Shown here: positions 35,417 to 44,380 of the stretch, one piece after another
How the letters are laid out: every line of letters starts with the position of its first letter
How positions within the stretch are numbered: the stretch's first letter is position 1
From: Chryseobacterium sp. MYb7
GTDB lineage: Bacteria > Bacteroidota > Bacteroidia > Flavobacteriales > Weeksellaceae
Direction of reading: 5' to 3'
Assembly (NCBI RefSeq): GCF_002979455.1
Contig: NZ_PCOU01000023.1
Coordinates: 1-64,000 of the forward strand
Length of the DNA: 64,000 bases
Made by a program: the position numbers and the translations under genes
Notes under the pieces: generated by a model
Seen by the model: only the letters and a program-made list of their open reading frames with translations
Databases searched by the model: none
Told to the model about the DNA's origin: nothing

Positions 35417-36856
35417 ATGAGAAAACTAATTGTAAGTTGTTTTGTAGTAGGTGTTGTCATTAATGTCAATGCTCAGAATTATTGGAAAAAAAATGCAGGA
35501 AAAACAGCTAAAGTAGTCCTTACCAACTCGAAAGTGAATGAGAAGATGGTGGATAAAGGAGCCGTTACATTTGCACAATTCGGGCAGCCTAAAGAAACGG
35601 ATGCCTGTATTTTTGTGGCTCCGAATTTTAAATATCAAAAACTGATAGGAATAGGAGGTGCTATCACAGATGCATCAGCGGAGACTTTTTATAAAATGCC
35701 AAAGAACAAGCAGAAAGAAATTCTTGACGCTTATTTTGGAAAAAACGGATTGGGATATACTGTGGTTCGTACTAATATGAACTCTTGCGACTTTTCCAGT
35801 GATTCTTATACGTATGTGCAGGATAATGATACTTCACTGAAAACTTTTAATGTTGCTCATGATGAGAAATATAAAATTCCTATGATTAAAGAAGCTCAGA
35901 AGGCTATAGGAAATAATTTTACTTTTTATTTCTCTCCATGGAGTCCGCCAGCATGGATGAAGTCAAACCAAAGCTTATACAAAGGCGGAAGATTGGAAAA
36001 TCAGTATTACCAGACGTGGGCAGATTATTATATCAAATTCATCAAAGAATACGAAAAAAGGGGAATCAATATCTGGGGATTAACCGTTCAGAATGAGCCA
36101 ATGGCTACCCAAAGCTGGGAATCGTGTATTTACACTGCTGAAGAAGAAGGAGAATTCCTGAAAAAGAATCTTGGCCCAACTCTTTGGAAAAACGGATATA
36201 AAGATAAAAAAGTAATGATCTGGGATCACAACAGAGATCTTATTTATCAGAGAGCTACGACCACTTTAAGTGATCCTGAAACAGCAAAATATGCCAGCGG
36301 TATCGGATATCACTGGTATGAAACATGGAATAATAAAACCCAGCTTTTTGATAACTTAGCAGAAACGCACAGAGCCTTTCCAGACAAATTTCTTGCATTC
36401 ACCGAAGGATGTAAAGAGCAGTTCAGTATGGATAAAATCTATGATGTAAGCTTAGGTGAGCTATACAGCAAAAATATGTTGAACGACTTCAACAAAGGAA
36501 ATGCGCTATGGACTGACTGGAATATTCTTCTGGATGAAACCGGAGGACCTAATCATAAAGGAAACTTCTGCTTTGCCCCAATTATCGCAGATACCAAAAC
36601 AGGAGAAGTATTCTACACCTATGAATACTATTATATTGGCCATGTTTCAAAATATATCAAACCAAATGCACAGAGAATAGGAAGTTCTTCCAACAGAGCT
36701 GCCCTTACATCTTCTGCATTTATGAATGAAAATGGGCAATTGGTAACCGTTATCATGAACGATTCAGACAATGATATCGAAACGAATCTATGGATAGAAG
36801 GAATGGCTGCTAAACTAAATGCTCCTGCACACTCAATACAGACCGTAATTTTATAA
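35417..36856 (+). CDS. GH30 family beta-glycosidase, secreted
   Basis: A 479-residue second GH30 with a cleavable signal peptide (1-20). The acid/base Glu is E227 in TVQNEPM, the nucleophile E330 in AFTEGC, and YFSPWSPPAWMKSNQ matches the same barrel strand as in the first GH30. It carries no lipobox, so it is probably periplasmic and may act after uptake, whereas the first is lipid-anchored. The two are clearly diverged paralogues. It is the last gene of the locus, 39 bp after GH16, and ends before a GC-rich palindrome. Confidence 0.9.
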   Translation: MRKLIVSCFVVGVVINVNAQNYWKKNAGKTAKVVLTNSKVNEKMVDKGAVTFAQFGQPKETDACIFVAPNFKYQKLIGIGGAITDASAETFYKMPKNKQKEILDAYFGKNGLGYTVVRTNMNSCDFSSDSYTYVQDNDTSLKTFNVAHDEKYKIPMIKEAQKAIGNNFTFYFSPWSPPAWMKSNQSLYKGGRLENQYYQTWADYYIKFIKEYEKRGINIWGLTVQNEPMATQSWESCIYTAEEEGEFLKKNLGPTLWKNGYKDKKVMIWDHNRDLIYQRATTTLSDPETAKYASGIGYHWYETWNNKTQLFDNLAETHRAFPDKFLAFTEGCKEQFSMDKIYDVSLGELYSKNMLNDFNKGNALWTDWNILLDETGGPNHKGNFCFAPIIADTKTGEVFYTYEYYYIGHVSKYIKPNAQRIGSSSNRAALTSSAFMNENGQLVTVIMNDSDNDIETNLWIEGMAAKLNAPAHSIQTVIL

Positions 36857-36881
36857 TATCATATTAATATTATTTTTGACA

Positions 36882-36912
36882 GAATCGGCGGCCTCGAAGA
36901 GGCCGCCGATTC
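36882..36912. repeat. GC-rich 14-bp palindrome between convergent genes
   Basis: Arms gaatcggcggcctc (36882-36895) and its perfect complement (36899-36912) surround a GAA triplet. Neither side has a long T run. It could still end transcripts of the GH30 and T9SS genes that converge here, but its GC content is unlike the surrounding DNA. Confidence 0.7.
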
Positions 36913-36944
36913 GCATTTAAAATATCTTTAGAAATAGGTAAAAA

Positions 36945-38819
36945 CTATTGTACTGAAAATTTCCCGGAAAGAGTTCCGTTACTATTTTTAGCATTATAGA
37001 AATAGACTCCTGTTCTCATCCCTGAAGTAGAGATGGTCGTTTTACCTGCCTTTGCCTGTTGGGATTTTAACGTTAATCCTTCTGCATTGATGATCGTCAA
37101 TTCATATGTGTTTCCGTTTTCAGGAAGATTGATGGTAAGATCTTCCCCTTGTTTTACCGGATTTGGATAAGCGGTAGAGGCAATCTCTTGTTTTACAGAA
37201 ATTTTGGATGTTTCAGTTGTTACCTGTTCAAGCACCCACTGATGGTTAGCACCTGCTGACCCATTCATGTCTTGATCCCAGATATCTATATTAGTTCCTG
37301 AGGTTTGGGAATTACCAGGATTATCCATTGATTTCATATTGGATAATGCAGTTCCTATAACAACTTTATTAGAGGTATAAGGTTTTAATATCCATTGTTG
37401 ATTATTACCACTGTGTTTTGGATATTGTATCAGCGTAGTACCATTGGTTATATTGGATCCTGGAATATCAATAGCTAAACCTGAAGCACGATTGATAATG
37501 ATGTAATTATTTCCAGCTTTTTCCAGTTTCCATTGTTGAGCAGTATTGCTGTTAAAAGGGTATTGAACCATTTTGGTATTGGAGGCAGTACTGTAATTAG
37601 CTGGGGTAATGTATAGGTCGCTTCCTACACATTTTATGCGGTAATAAGCATTGGGGTCAATAGTGGGTGGTGTTGTAATGTTGCTTATTGTCAGGCTGTT
37701 ATATCCAAAATTGGAAGTTTGTTTAAAAATATCTTCCAGTACAACACTTACATAATATTTTCCCGGTTGAGAATTTGCAGGAAGTGCTACCTGGGCACTT
37801 CTCTGATCTGGGCGAATACCCGTAACCACAGCTACAGGAGTATAAGAATTTGCCCAGCTTGCTTCTGTATATAATGAAACCTTATAGGAAAGCTGTGGGC
37901 TTGTGGTTTCTAAGTTAGCCCAATTTACATTCACTTTATTATTAGAAGTATTATAAGATGAAGTAACGCTGGCCACGGAAACTGGTACTGTTGTTCCGGG
38001 CTTTGTTCCCGTCTGAGTAATTCCGGTAAATGTTATTGCCCCTCCGGAAGGTGCTGGAGCCGTACCACAGGAAGTTACCTTAATTGCTGTATTGTTAAAG
38101 GCTGTTTGAGCTCCCCATGAACCTGTTCCGGCTGAAGCTGTATATCGTGAGGGTTTTGACCAGTTACCTTCTGTATTCATACTCCAGAAATTCCTGAAAT
38201 ATCCGCAACGGGTATCTTTGCTTGCTGCTGTATTCCAGTTTTCTACAAAGCCTCCTAGTTTAGTTCCTGTAAATTTTGCATCATTTTCAGGAGTAACAAT
38301 AGTAACATAATGTTTCCATTTTCCTGTACCATAATCAAACATAAAGAATCCGATTCTGGTTTTTCCGTCACCGGTAGACCATCTTCTCACAACAGTGGCA
38401 TACCATGTTCCGGGAGTCCATGGCATTGGATTGTCGGTGTGAAGACCTGTTCCTTCCCCTCCGAAACCATCTACAAGAGTGTTGGGTGCAGTGTATTCTG
38501 TAGTACACTGTGGGGTGTTAGTGTCCTGCAAATCCCACATTGAAAAAATGTTGTTGTAGATTTCGTTTTGTTTATACTGAATTCCAGCATAACCACCTCG
38601 CGGACCTAAGAAAAAATTCGATGTAGAGTAGTAGGTATTTACTTTTTTGCAGGCGTTGTCTGCCATCACTTCAGAATACCAGAGTTCACCAGAGTTAGCC
38701 ATATCAAAGCCTTCAATGTACGGTCCCCAACTTGGGCAAGTCTGAGCATTGGAGACATTGAAAAATGAGGATACAGCAATAAGTACTATTGCTGCACAAG
38801 ATTTAAATTTTTTTTCCAT
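36945..38819 (-). CDS. DUF3472 and ricin-type lectin domain protein with T9SS tail
   Basis: A 624-residue secreted protein: signal peptide (about 1-25), a DUF3472-type domain (about 30-245, with YIEGFDMANSGELWYSEV, FLGPRGGYAGIQY and WYATVVRRWS), a fibronectin-like region (about 265-380), a ricin-type beta-trefoil with QQW repeats (about 390-530) and a T9SS type A sorting domain (about 550-624). The beta-trefoil should bind a sugar, so the protein may attach to or act on a polysaccharide outside the cell. DUF3472 has no agreed function. It converges on the glucan locus end and is not in its operon, so the link is only positional. Confidence 0.85.
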   Translation of the reverse strand: MEKKFKSCAAIVLIAVSSFFNVSNAQTCPSWGPYIEGFDMANSGELWYSEVMADNACKKVNTYYSTSNFFLGPRGGYAGIQYKQNEIYNNIFSMWDLQDTNTPQCTTEYTAPNTLVDGFGGEGTGLHTDNPMPWTPGTWYATVVRRWSTGDGKTRIGFFMFDYGTGKWKHYVTIVTPENDAKFTGTKLGGFVENWNTAASKDTRCGYFRNFWSMNTEGNWSKPSRYTASAGTGSWGAQTAFNNTAIKVTSCGTAPAPSGGAITFTGITQTGTKPGTTVPVSVASVTSSYNTSNNKVNVNWANLETTSPQLSYKVSLYTEASWANSYTPVAVVTGIRPDQRSAQVALPANSQPGKYYVSVVLEDIFKQTSNFGYNSLTISNITTPPTIDPNAYYRIKCVGSDLYITPANYSTASNTKMVQYPFNSNTAQQWKLEKAGNNYIIINRASGLAIDIPGSNITNGTTLIQYPKHSGNNQQWILKPYTSNKVVIGTALSNMKSMDNPGNSQTSGTNIDIWDQDMNGSAGANHQWVLEQVTTETSKISVKQEIASTAYPNPVKQGEDLTINLPENGNTYELTIINAEGLTLKSQQAKAGKTTISTSGMRTGVYFYNAKNSNGTLSGKFSVQ

Positions 38820-38967
38820 AAATAGATTATTTAATAGCGCTAATTTACGGATATTTCAATAAATTCATAAATATTTTAAATTAATGTTATTAAATATTAA
38901 AATTATTAATTTAATTCGTTTTTTTTATTGAAAAATATTTGTTTATTGTGATGATTGTATTAAAAAA

Positions 38968-38990
38968 AGCAATGCACTGAATGCATTGCT
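38968..38990 (-). terminator. Terminator of fabI
   Basis: Stem agcaatgca/tgcattgct with a 5-nt loop; on the minus strand it is followed by seven T. Confidence 0.85.
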
Positions 38991-39044
38991 TGTATTGAAT
39001 AGAATTACTCCTTTATTGTATTGAAAAAATAAGTTTTCTGCTAA

Positions 39045-39854
39045 TTATTCAGTATCATATTTACTGATTACTCTCTGAGTAACTCCTGAGCTGCTGAAAC
39101 CTCCGTCATGGAAAAGATTCTGCATCGTTACTTTTTTAGTAAGATCAGAGAATAGTGTTACACAGTAGTCTGCACATTCAAGAGCCGTAGCATTCCCTAG
39201 TGGAGACATATCTTCTGCATATCCAAGGAATCCTCCGAAACCTTTCACACCGCTACCTGCAGTAGTCATTGTAGGAGACTGAGAAACTGTATTTACACGT
39301 ACTTTTCTTTCACCCCAATAGTTTCCGAAAGTTCTTGCGATACTTTCCAGATACGCTTTGTTATCAGACATATCATTATAATCCGGGAATGTTCTCTGAG
39401 CAGCAATATAAGTAAGTGCCAAAATGCTTCCCCACTCATTCATACAGTCTTTTTCCCAAGCCACACGCATTACTTTGTGGAAAGAAACAGCGGAAATATC
39501 CCAGCCTTTTTCCAACCAGTCGTAGTTCATTTCTGTATAATGTTTTCCTTTTCTTACGTTGATAGACATTCCGATAGAGTGAAGGATAAAGTCGATTTTT
39601 CCAAATTTTGCAACAGCGGCATCAAAAAGTTTTTCAAGATCTTCTATAGAAGTAGCATCAGCACCTATTACTTCAGAGCCTGTTTTTTCTGCTAAACCAT
39701 TAAGTTCTCCCATTCTCAAAGCAATAGGAGCGTTTGATAAAATGAATTCAGCACCTTCTTCATGACATCTTTCAGCAACTTTCCATGCGATAGATTGTTC
39801 ATTAAGGGCTCCAAAAATAATTCCCTTTTTGCCTTTAAGTAAACCGTATGACAT
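39045..39854 (-). CDS. fabI: Enoyl-[acyl-carrier-protein] reductase, SDR type (FabI)
   Basis: A 269-residue short-chain dehydrogenase with FabI features. The N-terminal nucleotide motif IIFGALNEQSIAWKVA replaces the usual SDR glycine pattern, as in FabI. Y149, Y159 and K166 in TYIAAQRTFPDYNDMSDNKA match the catalytic Tyr-Tyr-Lys of E. coli FabI (spacing 10 and 7). QSPTMTTAGSGVKGF corresponds to the flexible substrate loop. It reduces trans-2-enoyl-ACP in the last step of each round of fatty acid synthesis. The gene is monocistronic between two terminators. Confidence 0.95.
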   Translation of the reverse strand: MSYGLLKGKKGIIFGALNEQSIAWKVAERCHEEGAEFILSNAPIALRMGELNGLAEKTGSEVIGADATSIEDLEKLFDAAVAKFGKIDFILHSIGMSINVRKGKHYTEMNYDWLEKGWDISAVSFHKVMRVAWEKDCMNEWGSILALTYIAAQRTFPDYNDMSDNKAYLESIARTFGNYWGERKVRVNTVSQSPTMTTAGSGVKGFGGFLGYAEDMSPLGNATALECADYCVTLFSDLTKKVTMQNLFHDGGFSSSGVTQRVISKYDTE

Positions 39855-39913
39855 AATTTTTTAATGTTTATTATACTACAAATGTAACAATAATTGTGGT
39901 TATGACATAATAA

Positions 39914-39947
39914 AAAATGGAGCCTTATCAATTTAAGACTCCATTTT
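39914..39947 (-). terminator. Terminator of the small helical-protein gene
   Basis: Stem aaaatggagcctta/taagactccatttt (one non-Watson-Crick position) lies between the small gene ending at 39975 and fabI, with A/T-rich flanks. Confidence 0.6.
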
Positions 39948-39974
39948 ATTGAAAATATTTATATGACTGAAATA

Positions 39975-40274
39975 CTAATTGGTTTTCTTATTCCATTCTG
40001 CCTTTACATCCTCTGCTGCATCTTTGGTTTTTTCCCATGCTTCATCTGCTTTATCCTTTATATCTTCCCATGCATCTGATACATTAGCTTTTACCCTGTC
40101 TAACCAGTCTTCCTGGCTGGCCTCCTGATCATTGCTTCTTTTCTCATTGATGTAATCTTTGGCCTTGCCTGCCAATTCATTGATTTTCCATTTGGCGTTG
40201 TCCGTTGCATTCTGTAAAGAATTTTCTACATTGTTTACTGCATTTTCCGCTTTGTTATACTCTGAATTGTTCAT
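39975..40274 (-). CDS. Small charged helical protein, YtxH/CsbD-like stress type
   Basis: A 99-residue protein from ATG 40274; the frame continues upstream to 40313 but that extension is unlike the rest. It is almost wholly amphipathic helix rich in Lys, Glu, Asp, Asn and Ala, with repeating DAWEDIKDKADEAWEKTKDA units and no signal peptide or membrane segment. Such sequences resemble general-stress or desiccation proteins (YtxH, CsbD, LEA type), but no specific family can be claimed. It is transcribed separately from fabI. Confidence 0.7.
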   Translation of the reverse strand: MNNSEYNKAENAVNNVENSLQNATDNAKWKINELAGKAKDYINEKRSNDQEASQEDWLDRVKANVSDAWEDIKDKADEAWEKTKDAAEDVKAEWNKKTN

Positions 40275-40413
40275 AATACTATAAATTTTAGTTTGGTAGT
40301 TGTAATTAAACAAGAACCATTCCTAAAATCAGGATAGGTTGTTAAACTTTTGATAATATTTTGTTATCTTTTTCCAAATCGGTAGTATCTTTAATATACA
40401 AAATTTGATAATT

Positions 40414-40974
40414 ATGGAAAAAATTCGGTGCGGATGGTGCGAGAAAGATGATCTCTACAGAAAGTATCATGATGAAGAGTGGGGAAGGCCTGTATATGAT
40501 GATGAAACGATATTTGAATTCCTTATTCTGGAAAGTTTTCAGGCCGGACTGAGCTGGTATACTATTTTGTCTAAAAGAGAAAACTTCAGAAAAGCTTTTG
40601 ATCATTTTGATTATAAAAAAGTTGCGGGCTATGCACCTGAGAAAATCGAAGAATTGATGAACAATCCTGGAATTATAAGAAACAGACTGAAAATTCTGGC
40701 GGCGGTCACCAATGCACAAAAATTTATGGAAATTCAAAAGGAGTTTGGTAGCTTTTCCCAATACATATGGAACTTTATAGGTGGCAAACCGATTGATAGC
40801 AGCCCGGAATCATTGTCTGCTGTTCCTGCTACTACAGAAATTTCAGATCTTATTTCTAAAGAACTTAAAAAAAGAGGCTTCAAATTTGTTGGGTCTACGG
40901 TAATTTATGCCCATATGCAGGCGACCGGAATGGTAAATGACCACTTAAAAGACTGTTTTACCAGAAAAAAATAG
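40414..40974 (+). CDS. tag: DNA-3-methyladenine glycosylase I
   Basis: A 186-residue Tag homologue starting at ATG 40414 (the TTG at 40405 is less likely). The zinc ligands of E. coli Tag are all present: C6, H19 in KYHDEEWG, and H177 and C181 in VNDHLKDC. ESFQAGLSWYTILSKRENFRKAFDHFD is the family's glycosylase core. It removes 3-methyladenine from alkylated DNA in base-excision repair. The gene stands alone. Confidence 0.96.
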   Translation: MEKIRCGWCEKDDLYRKYHDEEWGRPVYDDETIFEFLILESFQAGLSWYTILSKRENFRKAFDHFDYKKVAGYAPEKIEELMNNPGIIRNRLKILAAVTNAQKFMEIQKEFGSFSQYIWNFIGGKPIDSSPESLSAVPATTEISDLISKELKKRGFKFVGSTVIYAHMQATGMVNDHLKDCFTRKK

Positions 40975-41208
40975 TTGTTTTTTATTCAAAATTTGGTGAA
41001 GTTTATTGTTAATTATATAATTAAAAAAGTTAAGCAGAAAATTAGAGATATCTGCAAAGTCCAATGAATGCACTGTTTAATAAATGCTTGATATTTAAAC
41101 ATTTTTCATTGTTTTGTGATTAAGTGTTGTTTTAATCACTATAATGTGTTTTTAATTATTGTTTTTTCAATAATATTGGTGTTTTATTAATAAATTGTTA
41201 AAAAATCG
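40975..41208. other. Intergenic stretch with one dyad
   Basis: An AT-rich gap between tag and the head-repeat protein. It holds an 8-bp dyad gtgattaa (41116-41123) and ttaatcac (41132-41139). No coding frame is seen. Confidence 0.5.
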
Positions 41209-41216
41209 TATATTTG
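41209..41216 (+). promoter_or_regulatory. -7 box of the head-repeat protein gene
   Basis: TATATTTG, an exact TAnnTTTG match, ends 20 bp before ATG 41237. This position also excludes the TTG start at 41195. Confidence 0.5.
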
Positions 41217-41236
41217 CACCTCCTAAAATTACAGGA

Positions 41237-42514
41237 ATGCAAAAAAACTATAAACTACACTACATTATTCTTTTATTATTCTTTACTTGTTTTATAAGTG
41301 CTCAGGTTGGGATAGGTACTCCGAATCCTGCACCTTCAGCAATGCTTCATATCAATGCCAGTCATAAGGGAGTACTGCTTCCAAGCGTGGCTTTAGCATC
41401 TACAACAGATAATGTTACTGTACCTTCACCCGCAGACGGACTTATCGTATGGAATAACGGAACTTCCACACTCATTGAAATTGGATTTTATTATTGGTTT
41501 GAATCTAAATGGAATAAAATTCTGGCAAACGGCGGTACTCCCACAAAAATAGAGGATGGAAACAACTGGAATCTTACAGGAACCAATGTCGGAAACTATG
41601 GCGGAGCCAATACAACCCTTGCTTTAGGAACAAAAACATATGATGATCTCATTTTTAAAGTAAACGCGTTAACAGCCGGCAGATTGGGGGTTGATAATTC
41701 TGTAAGCTTTGGAACAGGCTCCAATGCAGGACAGAACGGTGTTGCCATTGGAAGTGCCAATTCAGCATTTATGGGAATAGCTATTGGAAGTGCCACAACG
41801 GTATCCGGAAATGAAGCTTTGGCTGTAGGTAATAAAACTACCGCAGCCGGATTCAGATCTACAGCAATAGGATTTCATGCGCAGACCAGCAGTAATGAAT
41901 CAGTAGCAGTTGGAAATAATTCTTCGGCAGATGGGTTTCAATCCATCGCATTAGGATACAACGCTAAAACAAATACCAATAGTGAAACAGCTTTAGGATA
42001 TAATGCGGTAACCAATAGTCAAAACTCCACAGCTTTAGGTTCTGGTGCTAGTGCATTGGGGCAATATTCAACAGCAGTAGGATATGGGGCAAGTACTTCA
42101 CAGGCCAACGCTATTGTTTTGGGCGATAATAATGCTAATGTAGGGATTAGTACTAGTGCTCCGAATATCTCTGCAAAGCTGGATGTCAACGGGCAGTTTA
42201 AATTGGGTGAAAAAGGCAGTGTGCAGAAAAATCAAATCAGTTTTGAAACATGGCCTGGAATATCCATCAACAATTTACCTCCGGGAAAATCTACCACTAT
42301 TGATATTCCGGTTCCGAATGGTTATCAGCCAGGTTCTACAAAAGCTGTAGTAATAGTTTCTCCGGCAGGAGATTTTATAGGAAATTCCTCATTCTCCATT
42401 TCAAATCCAAGGTTGACTTCTGCTTCCAGTATTACAATTAATCTCACTAATATTTCAGGAAATGCCAATAGTTTGTACTCCGGACATTTTTATGTGATGA
42501 TTAATGAATTTTAA
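41237..42514 (+). CDS. Secreted protein with YadA-like head repeats, no anchor
   Basis: A 425-residue protein with signal peptide (about 1-22) and the flavobacterial surface-protein opening QVGIGTPNPAPSAMLHINAS...GVLLPSVALA. Residues about 160-310 are a run of 14-16-residue repeats such as STALGSGASALGQ, STAVGYGASTSQ and SIALGYNAKTN, the pattern of left-handed beta-roll heads in trimeric autotransporter adhesins. The C-terminus is a short globular domain, not the YadA membrane anchor, and no T9SS tail is seen, so how it is displayed is unclear. It may trimerise as a fibre. It is transcribed alone. Confidence 0.8.
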   Translation: MQKNYKLHYIILLLFFTCFISAQVGIGTPNPAPSAMLHINASHKGVLLPSVALASTTDNVTVPSPADGLIVWNNGTSTLIEIGFYYWFESKWNKILANGGTPTKIEDGNNWNLTGTNVGNYGGANTTLALGTKTYDDLIFKVNALTAGRLGVDNSVSFGTGSNAGQNGVAIGSANSAFMGIAIGSATTVSGNEALAVGNKTTAAGFRSTAIGFHAQTSSNESVAVGNNSSADGFQSIALGYNAKTNTNSETALGYNAVTNSQNSTALGSGASALGQYSTAVGYGASTSQANAIVLGDNNANVGISTSAPNISAKLDVNGQFKLGEKGSVQKNQISFETWPGISINNLPPGKSTTIDIPVPNGYQPGSTKAVVIVSPAGDFIGNSSFSISNPRLTSASSITINLTNISGNANSLYSGHFYVMINEF

Positions 42515-42548
42515 ATAATAGGTTTTTTATTATAGTTGATATGGTGTG

Positions 42549-42577
42549 AAGGACTTCCGGACTGGGAGTCCTTTTTT
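42549..42577 (+). terminator. Terminator of the head-repeat protein gene
   Basis: Stem aaggact/agtcctt followed by a T run. Confidence 0.75.
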
Positions 42578-42648
42578 GCTTCTATATTATAAGTATATAT
42601 TTAATTGAAATTTCTCCTGTATAAAATGCTTCACACTTGTAAATAGGC

Positions 42649-42656
42649 TATTTTTG
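42649..42656 (+). promoter_or_regulatory. -7 box of the SDR gene
   Basis: TATTTTTG, exact TAnnTTTG match, 31 bp before ATG 42688. Confidence 0.45.
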
Positions 42657-42687
42657 TACTATTAAAAATGAATATCTCTTTCAAAAT

Positions 42688-43449
42688 ATGAAGAAAATAG
42701 GAATTATAGGGTATGGCTGGCTGGGGGAGAGAATAGCTTCTTCCTTCTCAGGGAAATATATCATATCGGCAACAACTACAACGGAAAGTAAAGCAGATCA
42801 ACTCAATAATAAAGGGATCGATGCTGTAATAGCTTCTTTCCCGGACTATCAGTTGACAGAAGCTTATTCACAATGGTCTGAGATTAAAAATATTGATGTC
42901 TTAATTATTACCATTCCGGTTTCAGAAAAGAGCTGTTGTGTAAGTTCTTTATACAACAGAATTCAAAATTTATCAGCTTTTATAGGAGCTTTTAAAGGAC
43001 AGATGTTCCTGATGAGCTCTACAGGGGTTTATCCCGATCTTCCTCAGGAATTTACAGAAGAAGACGTTCCTTTGGAAAAAGTATCTGGCGAAAGAATGCT
43101 GAGAAATAAATATCCTCAGCTAAATATTTTAAGACTTGGCGGTCTCATGGGAGGCAACAGGCTTCTGAAAAACTATAAGGTGAGTAATCTGGATCACGCT
43201 GTCAACCATATTCATTACGCTGATATCAGTGGTATTATCTTAGAAATGATTGAAAGAAAAACTGAATCAAAATTATACAATGTAACCGCGCCGGTTCATC
43301 CGGCAAAAAGCCAGGTGATTAATGCACAGAAAAATATAGCAGATAATAAAGAATTTGAAGTGAAGGGTAAGAAAGTATTATCTTCAAAGCTGGTTTCAGA
43401 GCTGAAATATGTATTTCAGTATCCGGATCCCAAGATATTTCACTTGTAA
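42688..43449 (+). CDS. NAD(P)-binding SDR-like protein (YeeZ-type)
   Basis: A 253-residue protein beginning with a dinucleotide-binding fold (MKKIGIIGYGWLGERIA, G-x-G-xx-G variant). MSSTGVYPDLPQEFTEED (about 110-127) and ILRLGGLMGGNR resemble extended SDR epimerase-like proteins of the YeeZ group, in which the usual Tyr-x3-Lys is lost; here no YxxxK is evident either. It may bind NAD(P)H but its reaction is unknown. No signal peptide is present. It converges on the nucleoside phosphorylase gene with a shared terminator. Confidence 0.75.
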   Translation: MKKIGIIGYGWLGERIASSFSGKYIISATTTTESKADQLNNKGIDAVIASFPDYQLTEAYSQWSEIKNIDVLIITIPVSEKSCCVSSLYNRIQNLSAFIGAFKGQMFLMSSTGVYPDLPQEFTEEDVPLEKVSGERMLRNKYPQLNILRLGGLMGGNRLLKNYKVSNLDHAVNHIHYADISGIILEMIERKTESKLYNVTAPVHPAKSQVINAQKNIADNKEFEVKGKKVLSSKLVSELKYVFQYPDPKIFHL

Positions 43450-43458
43450 TAAAAAAAT

Positions 43459-43486
43459 CTCCGGAAACTATTCCGGAGGTTTTTAT
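43459..43486. terminator. Bidirectional terminator
   Basis: Stem ctccggaa/ttccggag with loop acta, A run on the left and T run on the right, between convergent SDR and phosphorylase genes. Confidence 0.85.
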
Positions 43487-43504
43487 CTGTATGTAAAAAA
43501 ATAA

Positions 43505-44359
43505 TTACTTAATAATTCTTTCCAATACCCACTCAATCAGGTTTTTCTCAGAAGCATGGTGGTCTGCGGAGAATTCTCCACGTCTTCTGTTGGCAATAAC
43601 GTTATTCACGGTAATAGCTTTGTGTCCTAATAATTTTGAAAGGGCATAGATCGCAGAGGTTTCCATCTCAAAATTGGTGATTCCAAGATCATTCAAGGTT
43701 TCTAAGAATTTGTCATCTACTGCTTTTAATCGAAGCTGTCTTCCCTGTGGAGCATAGAATCCTGGGAATGTTGCTGTATTTCCGTGGTATTTGGCATCTT
43801 TATAATAGTCACCCATTTCTGCTGCCCAGTCTGAGAAATAAAGCATAGGCTTGATTTTTTCATAAGGGAATTTTTCTAAGAAGCTTTTAGAAAATTCATT
43901 TTCGAAATTGTAATCCTGATAGAAATGCATCAATCCGTCTAAACCTACAACGTTCTGGGTAACCAACATGTTGTCTACCTGTACATCCGGGTTTACACTT
44001 CCGCAAGTTCCCATACGGAATAGTTCAAGGGCTTTGTGCTCAGTCTTAAACTCTTTGTTTTTAAGATCAATATTCACCAAAGCATCCAGTTCGTTCATAA
44101 CGATATCGATGTTTTCCGTTCCGATACCGGTTGACATTACAGTGATTCTTTCTCCGCGAAGGGTTCCTGTATGCGTATAGAATTCTCTTTTATTTTTTTT
44201 GATCTCTACGGTATCAAAATATTTTGAAACTTTTGCCACTCTGTCAGGATCACCTACAAGGATGATTTTGTCAGCAATATCTTCAGGGAGAAGATTCAGG
44301 TGGTATACACTTCCGTCTTCATTCAGAACAAGTTCTGAGGCAGCAAGTTTGTTTAGCAT
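43505..44359 (-). CDS. Nucleoside phosphorylase (uridine phosphorylase-like)
   Basis: A 284-residue PNP/UDP phosphorylase family protein. The phosphate site shows VGDPDRV (35-41) and STGIGTEN; FRMGTCGSVNPDV and the nucleoside-binding NFEMETSAIYALS are family hallmarks. It would cleave a nucleoside with phosphate to base and ribose 1-phosphate in the cytoplasm. The length exceeds E. coli Udp (253 residues), with an extra N-terminal segment. Base preference is uncertain. It follows the small signal-peptide protein by 21 bp. Confidence 0.87.
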   Translation of the reverse strand: MLNKLAASELVLNEDGSVYHLNLLPEDIADKIILVGDPDRVAKVSKYFDTVEIKKNKREFYTHTGTLRGERITVMSTGIGTENIDIVMNELDALVNIDLKNKEFKTEHKALELFRMGTCGSVNPDVQVDNMLVTQNVVGLDGLMHFYQDYNFENEFSKSFLEKFPYEKIKPMLYFSDWAAEMGDYYKDAKYHGNTATFPGFYAPQGRQLRLKAVDDKFLETLNDLGITNFEMETSAIYALSKLLGHKAITVNNVIANRRRGEFSADHHASEKNLIEWVLERIIK

Positions 44360-44380
44360 AATCTGTATATTTTTTGTTTT

